Below the pieces are notes generated by a model. It worked only from the letters and a program-made list of their open reading frames with translations. It was not told the DNA's origin and did no database searches. Position numbers and translations under genes: made by a program. Source: Talaromyces rugulosus (lineage: Eukaryota > Ascomycota > Eurotiomycetes > Eurotiales > Trichocomaceae). Taken from it: DNA of 64,000 nucleotides. How positions within the stretch are numbered: the stretch's first letter is position 1; each line of letters starts with the position of its first letter. Shown here one piece after another: positions 44,724-54,877 of this stretch. The DNA lies in NCBI RefSeq assembly GCF_013368755.1, contig NC_049564.1, positions 4,348,001 through 4,412,000 of the forward strand, read 5' to 3'.

Positions 44724-47700
44724 ATGCGGTTTAACACTAAACTTTTCTTCTGTCTTGTTTCGCTGGGCTCTTTAGTGAGCGCTAGCGACGATACTCTTAT
44801 CAAGAGACAAGATGTCACGACGACGAGCATACCGGATACACATGTCACCACACATACAAACACGCATTCTGAATTGACTACGTCGGTTTCTACTACTACG
44901 ACAGTACTTCCAGCTGTCTCGACATCGATGATTGATATCCACACCGACATAGTTTCGGGTGCTGCGCCGACTTCAGCATCTTCATTGAATTCCACCAGCG
45001 GTATGTTCTTATATTAATAAAGTGAAAATCACTGTTGTTCATCTTTTATTTTGAGATAGATACGTTCGATGGGGTTGGCCTTCCCATTCACCCGACAATC
45101 ACCCCGGCGATTGCCATTTCCGGCGTCGTATTGATCATAACGGGCATCGCTTACAACTTGATTGGCATCAAGAATTTATGGTATGGGTAACCTTTTTAGT
45201 GACATTTGGGAAAATTTTCTCACATCTCTTAGGATCCATGTCTTTCTATCTGCTGCGTTTCTAACGAGTCTATCAATCGTAGTAAGTTGATACAATCTGA
45301 TCCAAATATACCCCCATCTTTCTAACAACCAAATCTAGGTCTTGATTGAATACGTCATGAATCCTCCCGTGTCCGATGGGGTTCAAGGGGCGTACTTTGT
45401 CGCCGTCTTTTTCCCCGGACTCATTTTCGGCGGCGTTTCTCTAGTTTTCAAAGAATTGACAGAAGGCCTCGGCTGTCTCCTGGGCGGATTCTGTCTCAGC
45501 ATGTGGTTTCTGTCACTGAAGGAAGGGGGTCTATTGACCAGTACAACCGGCAAGGGTGCTTTTATCGGCGCCTTTTGTGTGGTCGCATATGCCTTTTCGT
45601 TTACCTCTTATACAAGGCCGTATGCACTGATAGTCTCCACTGCTTTTGCTGGGAGTACTGCGGCTATTTTGGGTATTGATTGCTTCAGTCGGGCAGGGCT
45701 GAAGGAATTCTGGCTGTATAATTGGGGTAAGACTTTCCATAAAACGACTGCTTCATATTAACATTTGAAATGTTAACGTGATCTTCCAGGATTGAACGAC
45801 GACGTATTCCCCCTAAACACAACAACATACCCCCTTACAAGAGGCATACGCGTCGAGCTAGCCGCCATTATCGTCGTCTGTTTACTAGGCCTGCTCTCAC
45901 AATTCCGACTGTGGAAAGTCATCCGCGAAAAAAGGGAGAAGAAGGAAGCCGCACTTGCAGAAGAACAGCAAAAGAACCACGAAGCCGAGCTCGAGCTGGG
46001 CCGTACGCTCGAGGAAAAGAAACTGCACGATTTGGCCCGCTGGGAGGCGGTTTATGGAGAGCCATCATCATCCAAGCAGCGTGAGTCGACGATTGCAGAA
46101 AATTCATCAGTCACTGTTTCGCCTGGATTGCATCGGATGCATTCGGCGCCGAATATTCTGCACAAGGACTCGGAGGCTGGAGTGGAAATTGTTGGATTGT
46201 CTGTGCGAGGAGGGAATAAGGGTTCTCTTGCGGAAAGACATGAAGGGAATGCCAAAGAGGCTAACATGATTGATGAAGAAGAGGACACGAAGGAGACGGA
46301 AGAATCAAAGTACTCCGAAAAGCCCGAAACACATGATGTCGATGAAGGTGAAGAGCGTGAAAACGTGGATGAAACAGCAGAAAGGGCTCCTGTCCGAGTT
46401 CCAACGCCACTTCAATGCCCCCAGTCGCCCCCCTTTAAAATCCCAAACCCCAACGACACAAATAATGAAGATGATGTTCATTCAATCCAAGCTATCGTAG
46501 ATGACGGCGACTCGACCGCCAATCGCTTATCGAGGAGACTATCGGGGCTGTCTATACTACGGCGAATGTCACTCAGAAATAGTTCACGCAGAAACAGTCG
46601 TCAGATCACGTCTGAGTCACAGGAAATGCTTGTTCCCCAGTCTCCGTCGAACCTGCCTAGTCCGGCATCGTCAGTGGAGGGAATTCCCGATAATATTTCT
46701 TTTGAAATGCAGAACACAGAAGCTCATGCAAATCTTGATGCAGAAACTAACCAGGGAATCCATGAGGATCGTGATAATGCATTGAAGGAATCCACACCCG
46801 GTGACTCAGACGCAAAACTCGACGCAGCTGTCGAAGATCAAAACAACACACCAACAGCTCATGAAGATGGTCAAACTCAACCAGACCAAACTGCAATTCA
46901 AAACACTACAGAGAAAGGGACAGACGAAAAACAAAATGAGGAGCAACCTCACGGCCTGGGTCTTTCTTCCGCAAAACGCCGTCATACATTTGATGGCGGT
47001 GCATCCCCCTTCCTAGAAGTCGCTCCAGCAACAGCCAGGAGTCAGGTCACTAGCACAGCAGAGTCGGGCTTTGGGAAAGATAAGCTAGCCAAGAGTCCCA
47101 AACTGTCTCAAAAAGGCCAGCTTCAACCTCAATCTAGCTCCAACTCCCGGCCGAGTACTGGGAAGAAAGAGAGTCTTACGGCCGGGGCTGTCGAGCATCT
47201 GCCTAGTCATGTTTCCCCGCTCATCATGTCCTATCGTACGAATGAATGGGCAAAGCACTTGTCCGGTGCGGAGACCCCTGCCCTTGAAGAGATTGAACTG
47301 AGTTCGACGCTCGGAAATTCGAACGAAGAGACCACTGTGCCGGTCAAGGTCGAGGAGTTGACACAGACTGCCACAACTGCCGCGCCACCTCCTGCAAATG
47401 ACAGACGTGCGTCTCTTCCGGAGAAGCTCGATACTGTTCATCGGACTCCATCAAATATCAGCAAACGGTCGGCGCGAGAAGGCACGCCTCCACGGTCACC
47501 CACCATCTACTTGGACAATGCAGCCATTCATCCGGCAAATGCTCACGCAGCATCTAGCCCAAATCTCTTACTTGTAAATACAAACCTTTCTCCTCCATCC
47601 ACTGGTATTCCGGGCGGTTTCCGCAGCTCATCCACTCCATTCTTGGGGACATCACTGGCCACGTCACCTATAGATGAAAGCCAGGAGGTGAATTATGACA

Positions 47701-48314
47701 GCCGGCCGGTGGAACGGTCAATGTCACTTATGGCACAGCGAGAACATATGGTCCAGTCTCGCCTATCGTCTCTGTCCCTCACTCGTCATTCCTGGATACC
47801 ACCGCGGTCTCAATCTCGACAGTCTGGAGACGAGGATCTTCGTTCGCCCACAGGCAGTCAACTAAGCTTGGCAGACGACGGCGACGATATGCCTCTTGCA
47901 CAGCGACGTGCTTTGCTACGGCAGCAAAGCATTCCCCCGGTGAACATGCCTGCAACGACAGAGGATCCAGGTAGATCGGCAGTGGACGTTTACCCAGCCA
48001 CTGCTCGACTCTCTCGGGACTCGAGAGGAATAGTGCCGTCCAAGTCGATGAAAATGGCTGCCTGGCGCGAGTCCCTTCAGGAAGACCTCAGTCGGTCTCA
48101 GACGCCGCTCGACGACGTGCATGCTGCTCGACAGGGGATGATGGACCAACAACGCAAAGCCCAGATTGCAAACACGCAACGGGTGTTGGCGTCTGAGAAT
48201 CTGAACAATTCTATCGCCGAGCGTATGCGACGAGGAGAAATGCAGGACGTCCACCGGGAGGCGATGAGACGCATGCAAGCCACGGCTAACCGGAAAGCAC
48301 AGGACGGTGCATAG
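44724..48314 (+). CDS. DUF4203-like multispan membrane protein with long cytosolic tail
   Basis: Exons 44724..45000, 45060..45180, 45233..45281, 45339..45726 and 45790..48314 give 1119 residues. It begins with a signal peptide (FFCLVSLGSLVSA) and a Ser/Thr-rich outer segment with an LIKR-QD site that a Kex2-type protease could cut. About seven membrane helices follow (e.g. TPAIAISGVVLIITGIAYNL, GAYFVAVFFPGLIFGGVSLV, IVSTAFAGSTAAILGI, RVELAAIIVVCLLGLLSQF). This helix set resembles the TMEM198/TM7SF3-like DUF4203 fold. After WKVIREKREKKEAALAEEQQ comes a cytosolic tail of nearly 800 residues, Ser/Glu/Pro-rich and mostly disordered, with a short amphipathic C-terminal region (DVHREAMRRMQATANRKAQD). 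In other species the function of this family is poorly defined; a scaffold role for the tail is inference. Confidence 0.82.
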
Positions 48315-49803
48315 CGAGGGAAATTGTCATTGACCTTATTGAACATTGAATGCAAGCCCGGGCTATATCTATATCTATTTACTAATCCACCGAAAGATAC
48401 CCATGTTCGTCTGTATATAGATTGACGATTTCATGACCTCAACTAATTAATATAATCTCTATTGGGCTTTTTACGTAGGAATTCTTTAAAACTGGTCTTA
48501 AGGATAGATTAATAACATCTGTATTATAATTGTGATGATTAATAAGATGATAGTTCTTCTACAGAACGTTTATTTGTAGGTTCTACGACTGCATTGTCTC
48601 GTTTCAACCCGAACGACTCCAACGAGAAGGCACAATGGCTCCGTACGGAGTACATCGGATAGAATGACTCCCCCTTTTCCAAGTTCTAAGCTATGGCCAA
48701 CTAATAATAGATCCACAGCGGCTTAGACCGTGTCCATGATCCAGCGCGTTGGTCCTGGGGCCCCGGGACGTTGGCTCCGGATCCTGGGCTGGCCTGGCTA
48801 ACTCGTTGAAGTCGAGGATCGCTGGTACTTAGCAGCACTAAATCGTCCCGAGTCCCCAGCGGTGGAACTGGATAGTGGAAGCTAGAAAAGTAAAAGGCCG
48901 GAGGGCAGTTCGGGACTTAGTTCCCCGGTTCATGGTCTGCCGGCCAGTTATCGTTGAAGATTCTGTATGGCCATTGTTGGGAGTTGCCATGCTTTGTTCT
49001 TCGTTTACGCGATGACGCCGTGGCTTTGGGACTAGATTACTGTTTACGTACTGTAGACAGTAGAACTAAGTTAGTAACTATTGATATTTTCTCGGACGGT
49101 CTGGCGCTGGCGTCTTGTTTCAAATATAGTAGAGTCAAATCCGTCAATTGATGCATTTATTTCTCTCCCTTGCTTCCCTGCATGCTGTCTTTCCAATCAT
49201 CCTGCCATCATTCGCTCTGCGGCTGCCCAACTCATCAATCCAAGACCTGGCCCAGAGCGTCTGCCCCTTGGCTGCTGTCCTATAGGATCAGTGGCATTGG
49301 TATACTAAGGCAAGAGGCTTGATTTGGCGGAGCCATCGATCGTTTCGCGCTGTTAAAAGAACTGCAGGCCGCTAGACTTTTTTCTCTTCTTGCTTTTCTC
49401 TCTTCAAGTCTGATTATTATTATTATTTTTCTGGTTCTTTGCGCACACCTTCGCTGTGTCAGGCATCGGAAGTTGTGTGTAGAGAGCAAGTACAGTACCA
49501 GAGGGCATGGGTCCCGACTCGCCCCTTTCCCGCCGCCGCCGCCCCGAGACTTCTGCTTCTGCTTCTGCCGCGCTCTCGTCCTCCCGATCCTCCTCTCCAC
49601 CCCCCCGTTCGCCCTCATTTCGCGTCTCGAGACTGCTGTCTTCGATTCTCGCGTTCGGTGCGCTTCTACAAACACGGCTTCCCCCGCCCGCCACGAGTTT
49701 TCTCACAACCTATCACCGCTGGCGGCGAAAAACTCCCATCGCGATCTCGATCTAAACATCCAAATTGCTACACCACAACCGGTACATCACGCTCCAGACA
49801 CTC
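48315..49803. other. Intergenic region between the DUF4203-like gene and erf4
   Basis: 1.5 kb. A 12-bp palindrome ctccgtacggag lies at about 48640-48655. CT-rich tracts at 49380-49440 and 49540-49610 fit the erf4 leader. Long open frames across 49473-49800 come from GC-rich leader sequence and lack an ATG in the erf4 frame. Confidence 0.45.
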
Positions 49804-50915
49804 ATGTCCGCGGCCATCGCCGACTGTCCTCTCGAAACCGCGGCTCTTTTTCGTGCAAGAACAATCCCCAACCCAAGGCTGTTCCCGCTGAAAGCGCAGT
49901 AACATACGCCTCTCGCCTGTGGAATCCCATCAACCACGTTCCCCGGACCACTGTTGTCACCTCACCGCATCTCGCACACGCTTCCGACGAAGACGTCCGA
50001 ACCGCCCGTGACGCATATCCGCTGCTGTCGATCCCCGAACAGCGCCGAAGTCGCCAGACGCCTTCACCGACGGTCGAACACAGTGCAGCCGAGTCCGAAA
50101 GTGGCCGTACAAGTATTGCTCTGCCACGTAGTCGGCGGCGTAGCGTTCAGCTGAACGTGGAGGAATCGGCCGAGATGGCTGAAGGCCAGGAGAGCCAGGC
50201 GGCTGGGCAAAAGTTGCAGCCGGACGACGGAGTTACGCATGCTCCGCGCCACGTACAGTCCAATTCGTCTCTTCGGAATTCGACCTATGCTGCGTACCCA
50301 GCCCAGGGGAACCAGAATGCCGGCGGCGGCAGTCAGGCAGAGGTTGCAGAAGAGTTGGCCTGGGGACCCGCGCATCCATGCTATCCACACCTGAATCCGC
50401 ATGTGCCTTTGCACTCGGACGAATTCACGGCGACGCGGATTATCCGCATTCGTCGCGACTGGATGATCAAGGGCGACCTTGCGCCGACTTTTTCCAACCT
50501 CTACCCCGAAATCCTCGACCCTCTGGTGTCTGAGCAGGAATTCCGCCGTATAGTTTCAAAGATCAACACCGAGCTGGTCAGGGCCTTTGACCCGTTCTCA
50601 TTACGGAATTGGTTAGATGGTGCTATTGGGCTGATAACAGGCTGGGTGTGGGATGACCTGAATTTGCCGGGCATCAAAAGCAATTTACGCCGTGTAGAAG
50701 ATTGGCTCGACAAGTGGAATCGCGAAGTCGGATCCAAGGAGGGTGTACAGATATGGAGTCTGCGTCGAACGGCCTACATGTCGATAGACATACAGATTCC
50801 CGACCCGAAAATCGGTCTGGTGAATAGCGAAGCGCCTTCAGCGCCTGGCACCCGGCCGAACACTGGACCTACCGTCCGGACTCCTACTGCTACTGAAGAG
50901 ATCCAAGTGCGATGA
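49804..50915 (+). CDS. erf4: Palmitoyltransferase complex subunit Erf4 (Golgin A7/ERF4 family)
   Basis: Erf4 partners the DHHC enzyme Erf2 to palmitoylate Ras-type proteins at the ER/Golgi. The family domain is at about residues 170-295: AWGPAHPCYPHLNPHVPLHS, IRIRRDWMIKGDLAPTFSN, LYPEILDPLVSEQEF, INTELVRAFDPFSLRNWLDG and GWVWDDLNLPGIKSNLRRVE. The large frame has no upstream ATG; the first in-frame Met lies only at 50175. I propose ATG 49804 in another frame, MSAAIADCPLETAALF, joined by a 47-nt intron (49853..49899, gtgcaa...gcgcag) to exon 2 at 49900, giving 354 residues and reading F-L-T-Y-A-S-R-L-W. Residues 20-170 are disordered. The domain call is secure; the first exon is inference. Confidence 0.85.
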
Positions 50916-51276
50916 CAGGGAGGTTTATTGTGATTTGTGATTGTTCCAGAGATGTCTCTGTTTGCTGCACCTGAGCGATTGATTTGCTTTTCGACTCATT
51001 CTGATACCATTAATGACTTTGGAAATACCTTTTATTAATATTGTTGCCTGTGGCGTGTATGTTGAATGTGAATTTTATATCAATTGGTCGTTGTACCATG
51101 CTAAAACAATAGCTAGATAGAGTAATGATGCCTGAGGTGTCGACACCCCGCAGAGTCTAACTGCAACGGATCAGCTGTTATGTAAGCGAGTGCTGAGCAC
51201 CGCAAAGTAGTGAACAACAACATTTAGGAAACAAGCTCACAGAACTCGCCCAAACCGCACGACGAACCCGGTCACG
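50916..51276. other. Short intergenic region between erf4 and AP-2 mu
   Basis: 361 bp, containing the erf4 3' flank and the AP-2 mu promoter. No distinct element seen. Confidence 0.45.
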
Positions 51277-52722
51277 ATGATTTCCGGCATTCTGGTCTTC
51301 AACCAGAAGGGCGAGAACCTGATTTTCCGCGCCTTTCGCAACGACTGTCGCCCGCGCCTAGCCGACATCTTCCGCATCCAAGTCATCTCCAACCCGCAGG
51401 TGCGCTCGCCCATTCTGACCCTCGGGTCGACGACGTTTAGCCATGTCAAACACGAGAACATATACCTGGTCGTGGTGACCAAGAGCAATGCCAATGCGGC
51501 GCTTGTCTTTGAGTTTCTGTACCGCTTGATTCTGCTGGGAAAGGGGTACTTTGGCAAGCTGGACGAGGAGGCCGTCAAGAACAACTTTGTGCTGATCTAC
51601 GAGCTTTTGGATGGTATATTCCTCCTTACGTTTACTGTCTTTATATCTACCCATTGTCAGCAATACTGATTGATGTATTAGAAATCCTCGATTTCGGCTA
51701 TCCGCAAAACACCGAGACCGACACCCTCAAAATGTACATCACCACCGAAGGCGTCAAATCGGCAATTGCCAACTCGGCCTCGGATTCCAGCCGGATCACG
51801 ATGCAGGCGACAGGAGCGCTTTCATGGCGACGGGCGGACGTGAAATACCGAAAGAACGAGGCCTTTGTCGACGTGATTGAGGACGTCAACCTGCTCATGT
51901 CGGCGACAGGCACGGTGCTACGAGCCGACGTCAACGGGCAGATTGTCATGCGAGCATACCTGACGGGCACGCCCGAGTGCAAATTCGGACTGAACGATCG
52001 ATTACTGCTGGACGGCGACAACAACTCGGCCCCATCGGGCAACCGAGACGGCCGCACAAAGGCCACGCGAGCCGCAGCTGGATCCGTCTCGCTGGAGGAC
52101 TGCCAGTTCCATCAGTGCGTCAAGCTGGGCCGGTTCGACGCAGACCGAACAATCTCGTTTGTGCCGCCGGACGGCGAGTTCGAGTTGATGCGGTACCGGG
52201 CGACGGAAAACGTCAACTTGCCATTCAAAGTGCACCCGATAGTGCGCGAGGTGGGCACGACCAAGGTGGAGTACAGCGTGGCCATCAAGGCCAACTACGG
52301 CCAGAAACTGTTTGCCACCAACGTAGTCGTGCGCATCCCGACGCCGCTCAACACAGCCAAGATTACGGAGCGCACAACGAATGGGAAAGCCAAGTACGAG
52401 CCGGAGCATAACAACATTGTGTGGAAGATTGCGCGCTTCACGGGCCAGAGCGAGTTTGTGTTGACGGCCGAGGCGACGCTGACGAGCATGACGCATCAGA
52501 AGGCGTGGAGTCGGCCGCCGCTGAGTCTGTCGTTTAACCTGTTGATGTTTACGAGCAGCGGGCTGCTGGTGCGCTATCTAAAGGTGTTTGAGAAGAGTAA
52601 TTACAGCAGTGTCAAATGGGTGCGATACATGACTCGAGCGGGGAGCTATGAGATTCGGTCTGTTTTCTCTTTTTTTTTTTTTACTCTGGTCCTTTTCTAA
52701 CTGCTGCGGAATTAGGTTTTGA
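51277..52722 (+). CDS. apm4: AP-2 adaptor complex subunit mu
   Basis: Exons 51277..51613, 51682..52657 and 52716..52722 give 439 residues. The mu subunit binds cargo signals and PI(4,5)P2 in endocytic adaptor AP-2. The N-terminal longin-like domain reads MISGILVFNQKGENLIFRAF ... [20 protein letters not shown], which matches AP-2 rather than AP-1 or AP-3. The C-terminal mu homology domain starts near EAFVDVIEDVNLLMSATGTV; it includes FVPPDGEFELMRYR and ends VRYMTRAGSYEIRF. The last exon is only seven coding bases: it completes Arg, adds Phe and gives TGA. Its donor gtctgt is weak but the acceptor gaattag is good. An insertion (DGDNNSAPSGNRDGRTKATR) in the homology domain is loop-like. Confidence 0.94.
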
Positions 52723-52954
52723 TCCTCGAGGATATATGAATATTACCGTTTACGAGCGTCATGGAGTACAGGGTAGGGTTCTTTTCTTGTTGTATGTATT
52801 GTGTAGCATACCCAGTTGCATTTATTTATTTATTTTTTTCTAAACATCAATCGATCAATTGAATATAGAGTAGATCTAATTATTCTACAAGCTGTAGCAC
52901 CAGTTGAACGTTCCATCTTAATTGACATCATGTATATAATAATACACCCCTCGT

Positions 52955-52995
52955 TCAGTATCATCACGTCAGTATCATCACGTCAGTATCATCAC
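52955..52995. repeat. Tandem 14-bp repeat (tcagtatcatcacg)
   Basis: Three adjacent copies of tcagtatcatcacg lie at about 52955-52995, downstream of AP-2 mu. Non-coding. Confidence 0.8.
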
Positions 52996-53575
52996 GACTA
53001 GTAGTAGCATCAACTAGCCGAGAACAGTGCGTCGACGCGGCCAAACCACATTCCGAGGACCCATCCAGCGATAAGACTGGACAGTGCGCATGACTTTGTA
53101 GTGGACTGACTGAAGAGGGGTAACTCTGTTCGTGGGTCTCTCTCAAACATCGTTGCCGTTTCTTGACCGCCAGATGTAGCGCTACAGCGTATGGAAAAAC
53201 CTGAGTACAGAGTACGCAGTAATACGAAGGAAAAGAGAATCGATAGATAGAGGCTGAGAAATAAAGCTTAAACAAGCACGCATATATGCCCACTGCACAA
53301 AACCGAGATCGATGGATGGATCGATGCAATAGCAACTATGACCAGGACCTGCTCACAGCTCAGTCGACCCGACCCAAACATTTTGCGCGGCACAAATGAG
53401 ACAGCTGACTCGGGCCCGTAAATACAACGTTGACGCGACTAAGGGGAGAACCGTTGAACAGGGGGGTGGCAGACTAGGCAACCACTAAAATATTTAGTAA
53501 CTTTGGTGGTGACAAGACTGAAGGTTTTTGTTCAGGGCTCAGGAGACACGTGGGGTCCGGGTGCAGGATCTGCTG

Positions 53576-53595
53576 TGCATTGCATTGCATTGCAT
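53576..53595. repeat. TGCAT microsatellite (4 copies)
   Basis: Four direct copies of TGCAT followed by TGCG. Non-coding simple repeat. Confidence 0.9.
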
Positions 53596-54040
53596 GCGTT
53601 TCTTTTTTTGTATATATATATATTTGGTGCAGGTAAATACTACAGAGTACTAAATGAGAGTATGTATCATATCAGTACAAGATCAAGAAAGGGGGAATTA
53701 GTCATTCCTGAGTACTCCATAATACGAGAGATTAAGGAGGTACGCCAACGGGACGCGGACGGGCCGGCGCGACAGGCGGGTGGAGACGTCAGGTTGTATG
53801 ATTGTATCAGATGATGCACTATTATGTATTGCGAGAAATAGAATAGACAGACGCACAAGTATTAGAATACAGTATCAATAATAATGACAAAGAAATTATG
53901 ACAAAAAATGGTATCGAAACAAAACACCTTCCCAGGGTATCTGAAAAACAATGTCCCTCCTGATGTATATGAAACTCCACAGGATATGCATGCACAAATG
54001 AAAAAAAAAAATGGATAGAGTAGAGAGTAGTAAAATAGAT

Positions 54041-54877
54041 TCAAGACTGGTCAAAACAGCCGTCCAGCCGGCCGCGCACAAACTGCCCTGAGCCGCGGCG
54101 AAGCCCAACGTTGCCTTCGCCCACAAGAGCCTGCCAACGCTTGCCAACACTGGTATTATCCTTGCCCAGCTGCCGAGCGCACTCTTCCCACTCCCGTTTC
54201 GAGAGTTTGAGTTTGTTCAGCACGACCGAGACGAGCATCTGGTCGTCTTCTGCAGTCCAGGCAGCCGGTTGCTGCTGTTGTTGCTCTGTGTCTTCTACTT
54301 CAATCGACGGGATGACAACGTCAGGAAGCGGTTCGTCGGCGGCAGTGACGGCGGGAGGGGGGATGGTTCGGTGCGGAAGCGAGATGGGCTCTTCGAGGGC
54401 TTCGAAATCGGAAATACCGAGCCCGAGTGGCATGTGGTATGGAAAACGTTTCTGGCGTTTTGGGGTTGAGTAGCGATTGCGCGGGCGACCGGAAGCCTGT
54501 TCAGTTTCGCTGTCGCTGTTGCCGTCTTCATAAATACTGCGACTGCGCTTGTGACGACCGCGAGGAGGCTGAGGAGAAGGTGTCTTGGGTTTGTTGGGTG
54601 TGGCCGACTTGGGCGTCGTCCTGCGCGACCGGCGCAACGGCGATTTGGTCGGTTTCGCTTCGTCTAGACAGAAAGGACTCGCCAGGCGCAAAGAGCGCCG
54701 CGGGGCTGGCGATGCAGGGCCCGGTGGCACATTCAACAGCGTTTGTAGTTTGCGACTAACGCCCATCAGGCTGCCGCTGATTCCGTCGCATGGAGGCGGC
54801 GTGGGCGAAAGCGCGCGGTAGAGGGGACCGGACAGGTATTTCCTGCTGTCGCAGGAGAGCGCAGATTGCATCAACAT
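54041..54877 (-). CDS. SANT/Myb-like domain protein, function unknown
   Basis: One exon from the first ATG at 54877 gives 278 residues; the frame is open further upstream to about 55027 but only from a GTG, so an upstream exon is possible. The first ~195 residues are Ser/Pro/Arg-rich with basic patches (KPTKSPLRRSRRTTPKSATP, RGRHKRSRSIYED, TPKRQKRFPYH), likely nuclear localisation signals. A short Gln run precedes the only folded part, AWTAEDDQMLVSVVLNKLKL, then SKREWEECARQLGKDNTSVG and KRWQALVGEGNVGL, about residues 204-258. Its three-helix spacing with Trp, Trp and Trp fits a SANT/Myb repeat used for DNA or histone-tail binding. I infer a nuclear chromatin or transcription factor. No metabolic neighbours indicate targets. 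Confidence 0.75.
   Translation of the reverse strand: MLMQSALSCDSRKYLSGPLYRALSPTPPPCDGISGSLMGVSRKLQTLLNVPPGPASPAPRRSLRLASPFCLDEAKPTKSPLRRSRRTTPKSATPNKPKTPSPQPPRGRHKRSRSIYEDGNSDSETEQASGRPRNRYSTPKRQKRFPYHMPLGLGISDFEALEEPISLPHRTIPPPAVTAADEPLPDVVIPSIEVEDTEQQQQQPAAWTAEDDQMLVSVVLNKLKLSKREWEECARQLGKDNTSVGKRWQALVGEGNVGLRRGSGQFVRGRLDGCFDQS

Larger units (their letters stand above)
52723..54040. other. Convergent intergenic region with microsatellites
   Basis: 1.3 kb between the ends of AP-2 mu and the SANT protein gene. It holds triplicated tcagtatcatcacg units around 52955-52995, a TGCAT repeat and a TATATATA run near 53610. No gene is supported. Confidence 0.5.

Noticed and set aside
49473..49800. 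Long open frames in three phases upstream of erf4
   Set aside because: They are products of a GC/CT-rich leader; the one in the erf4 frame starts at TTG and has no Met.
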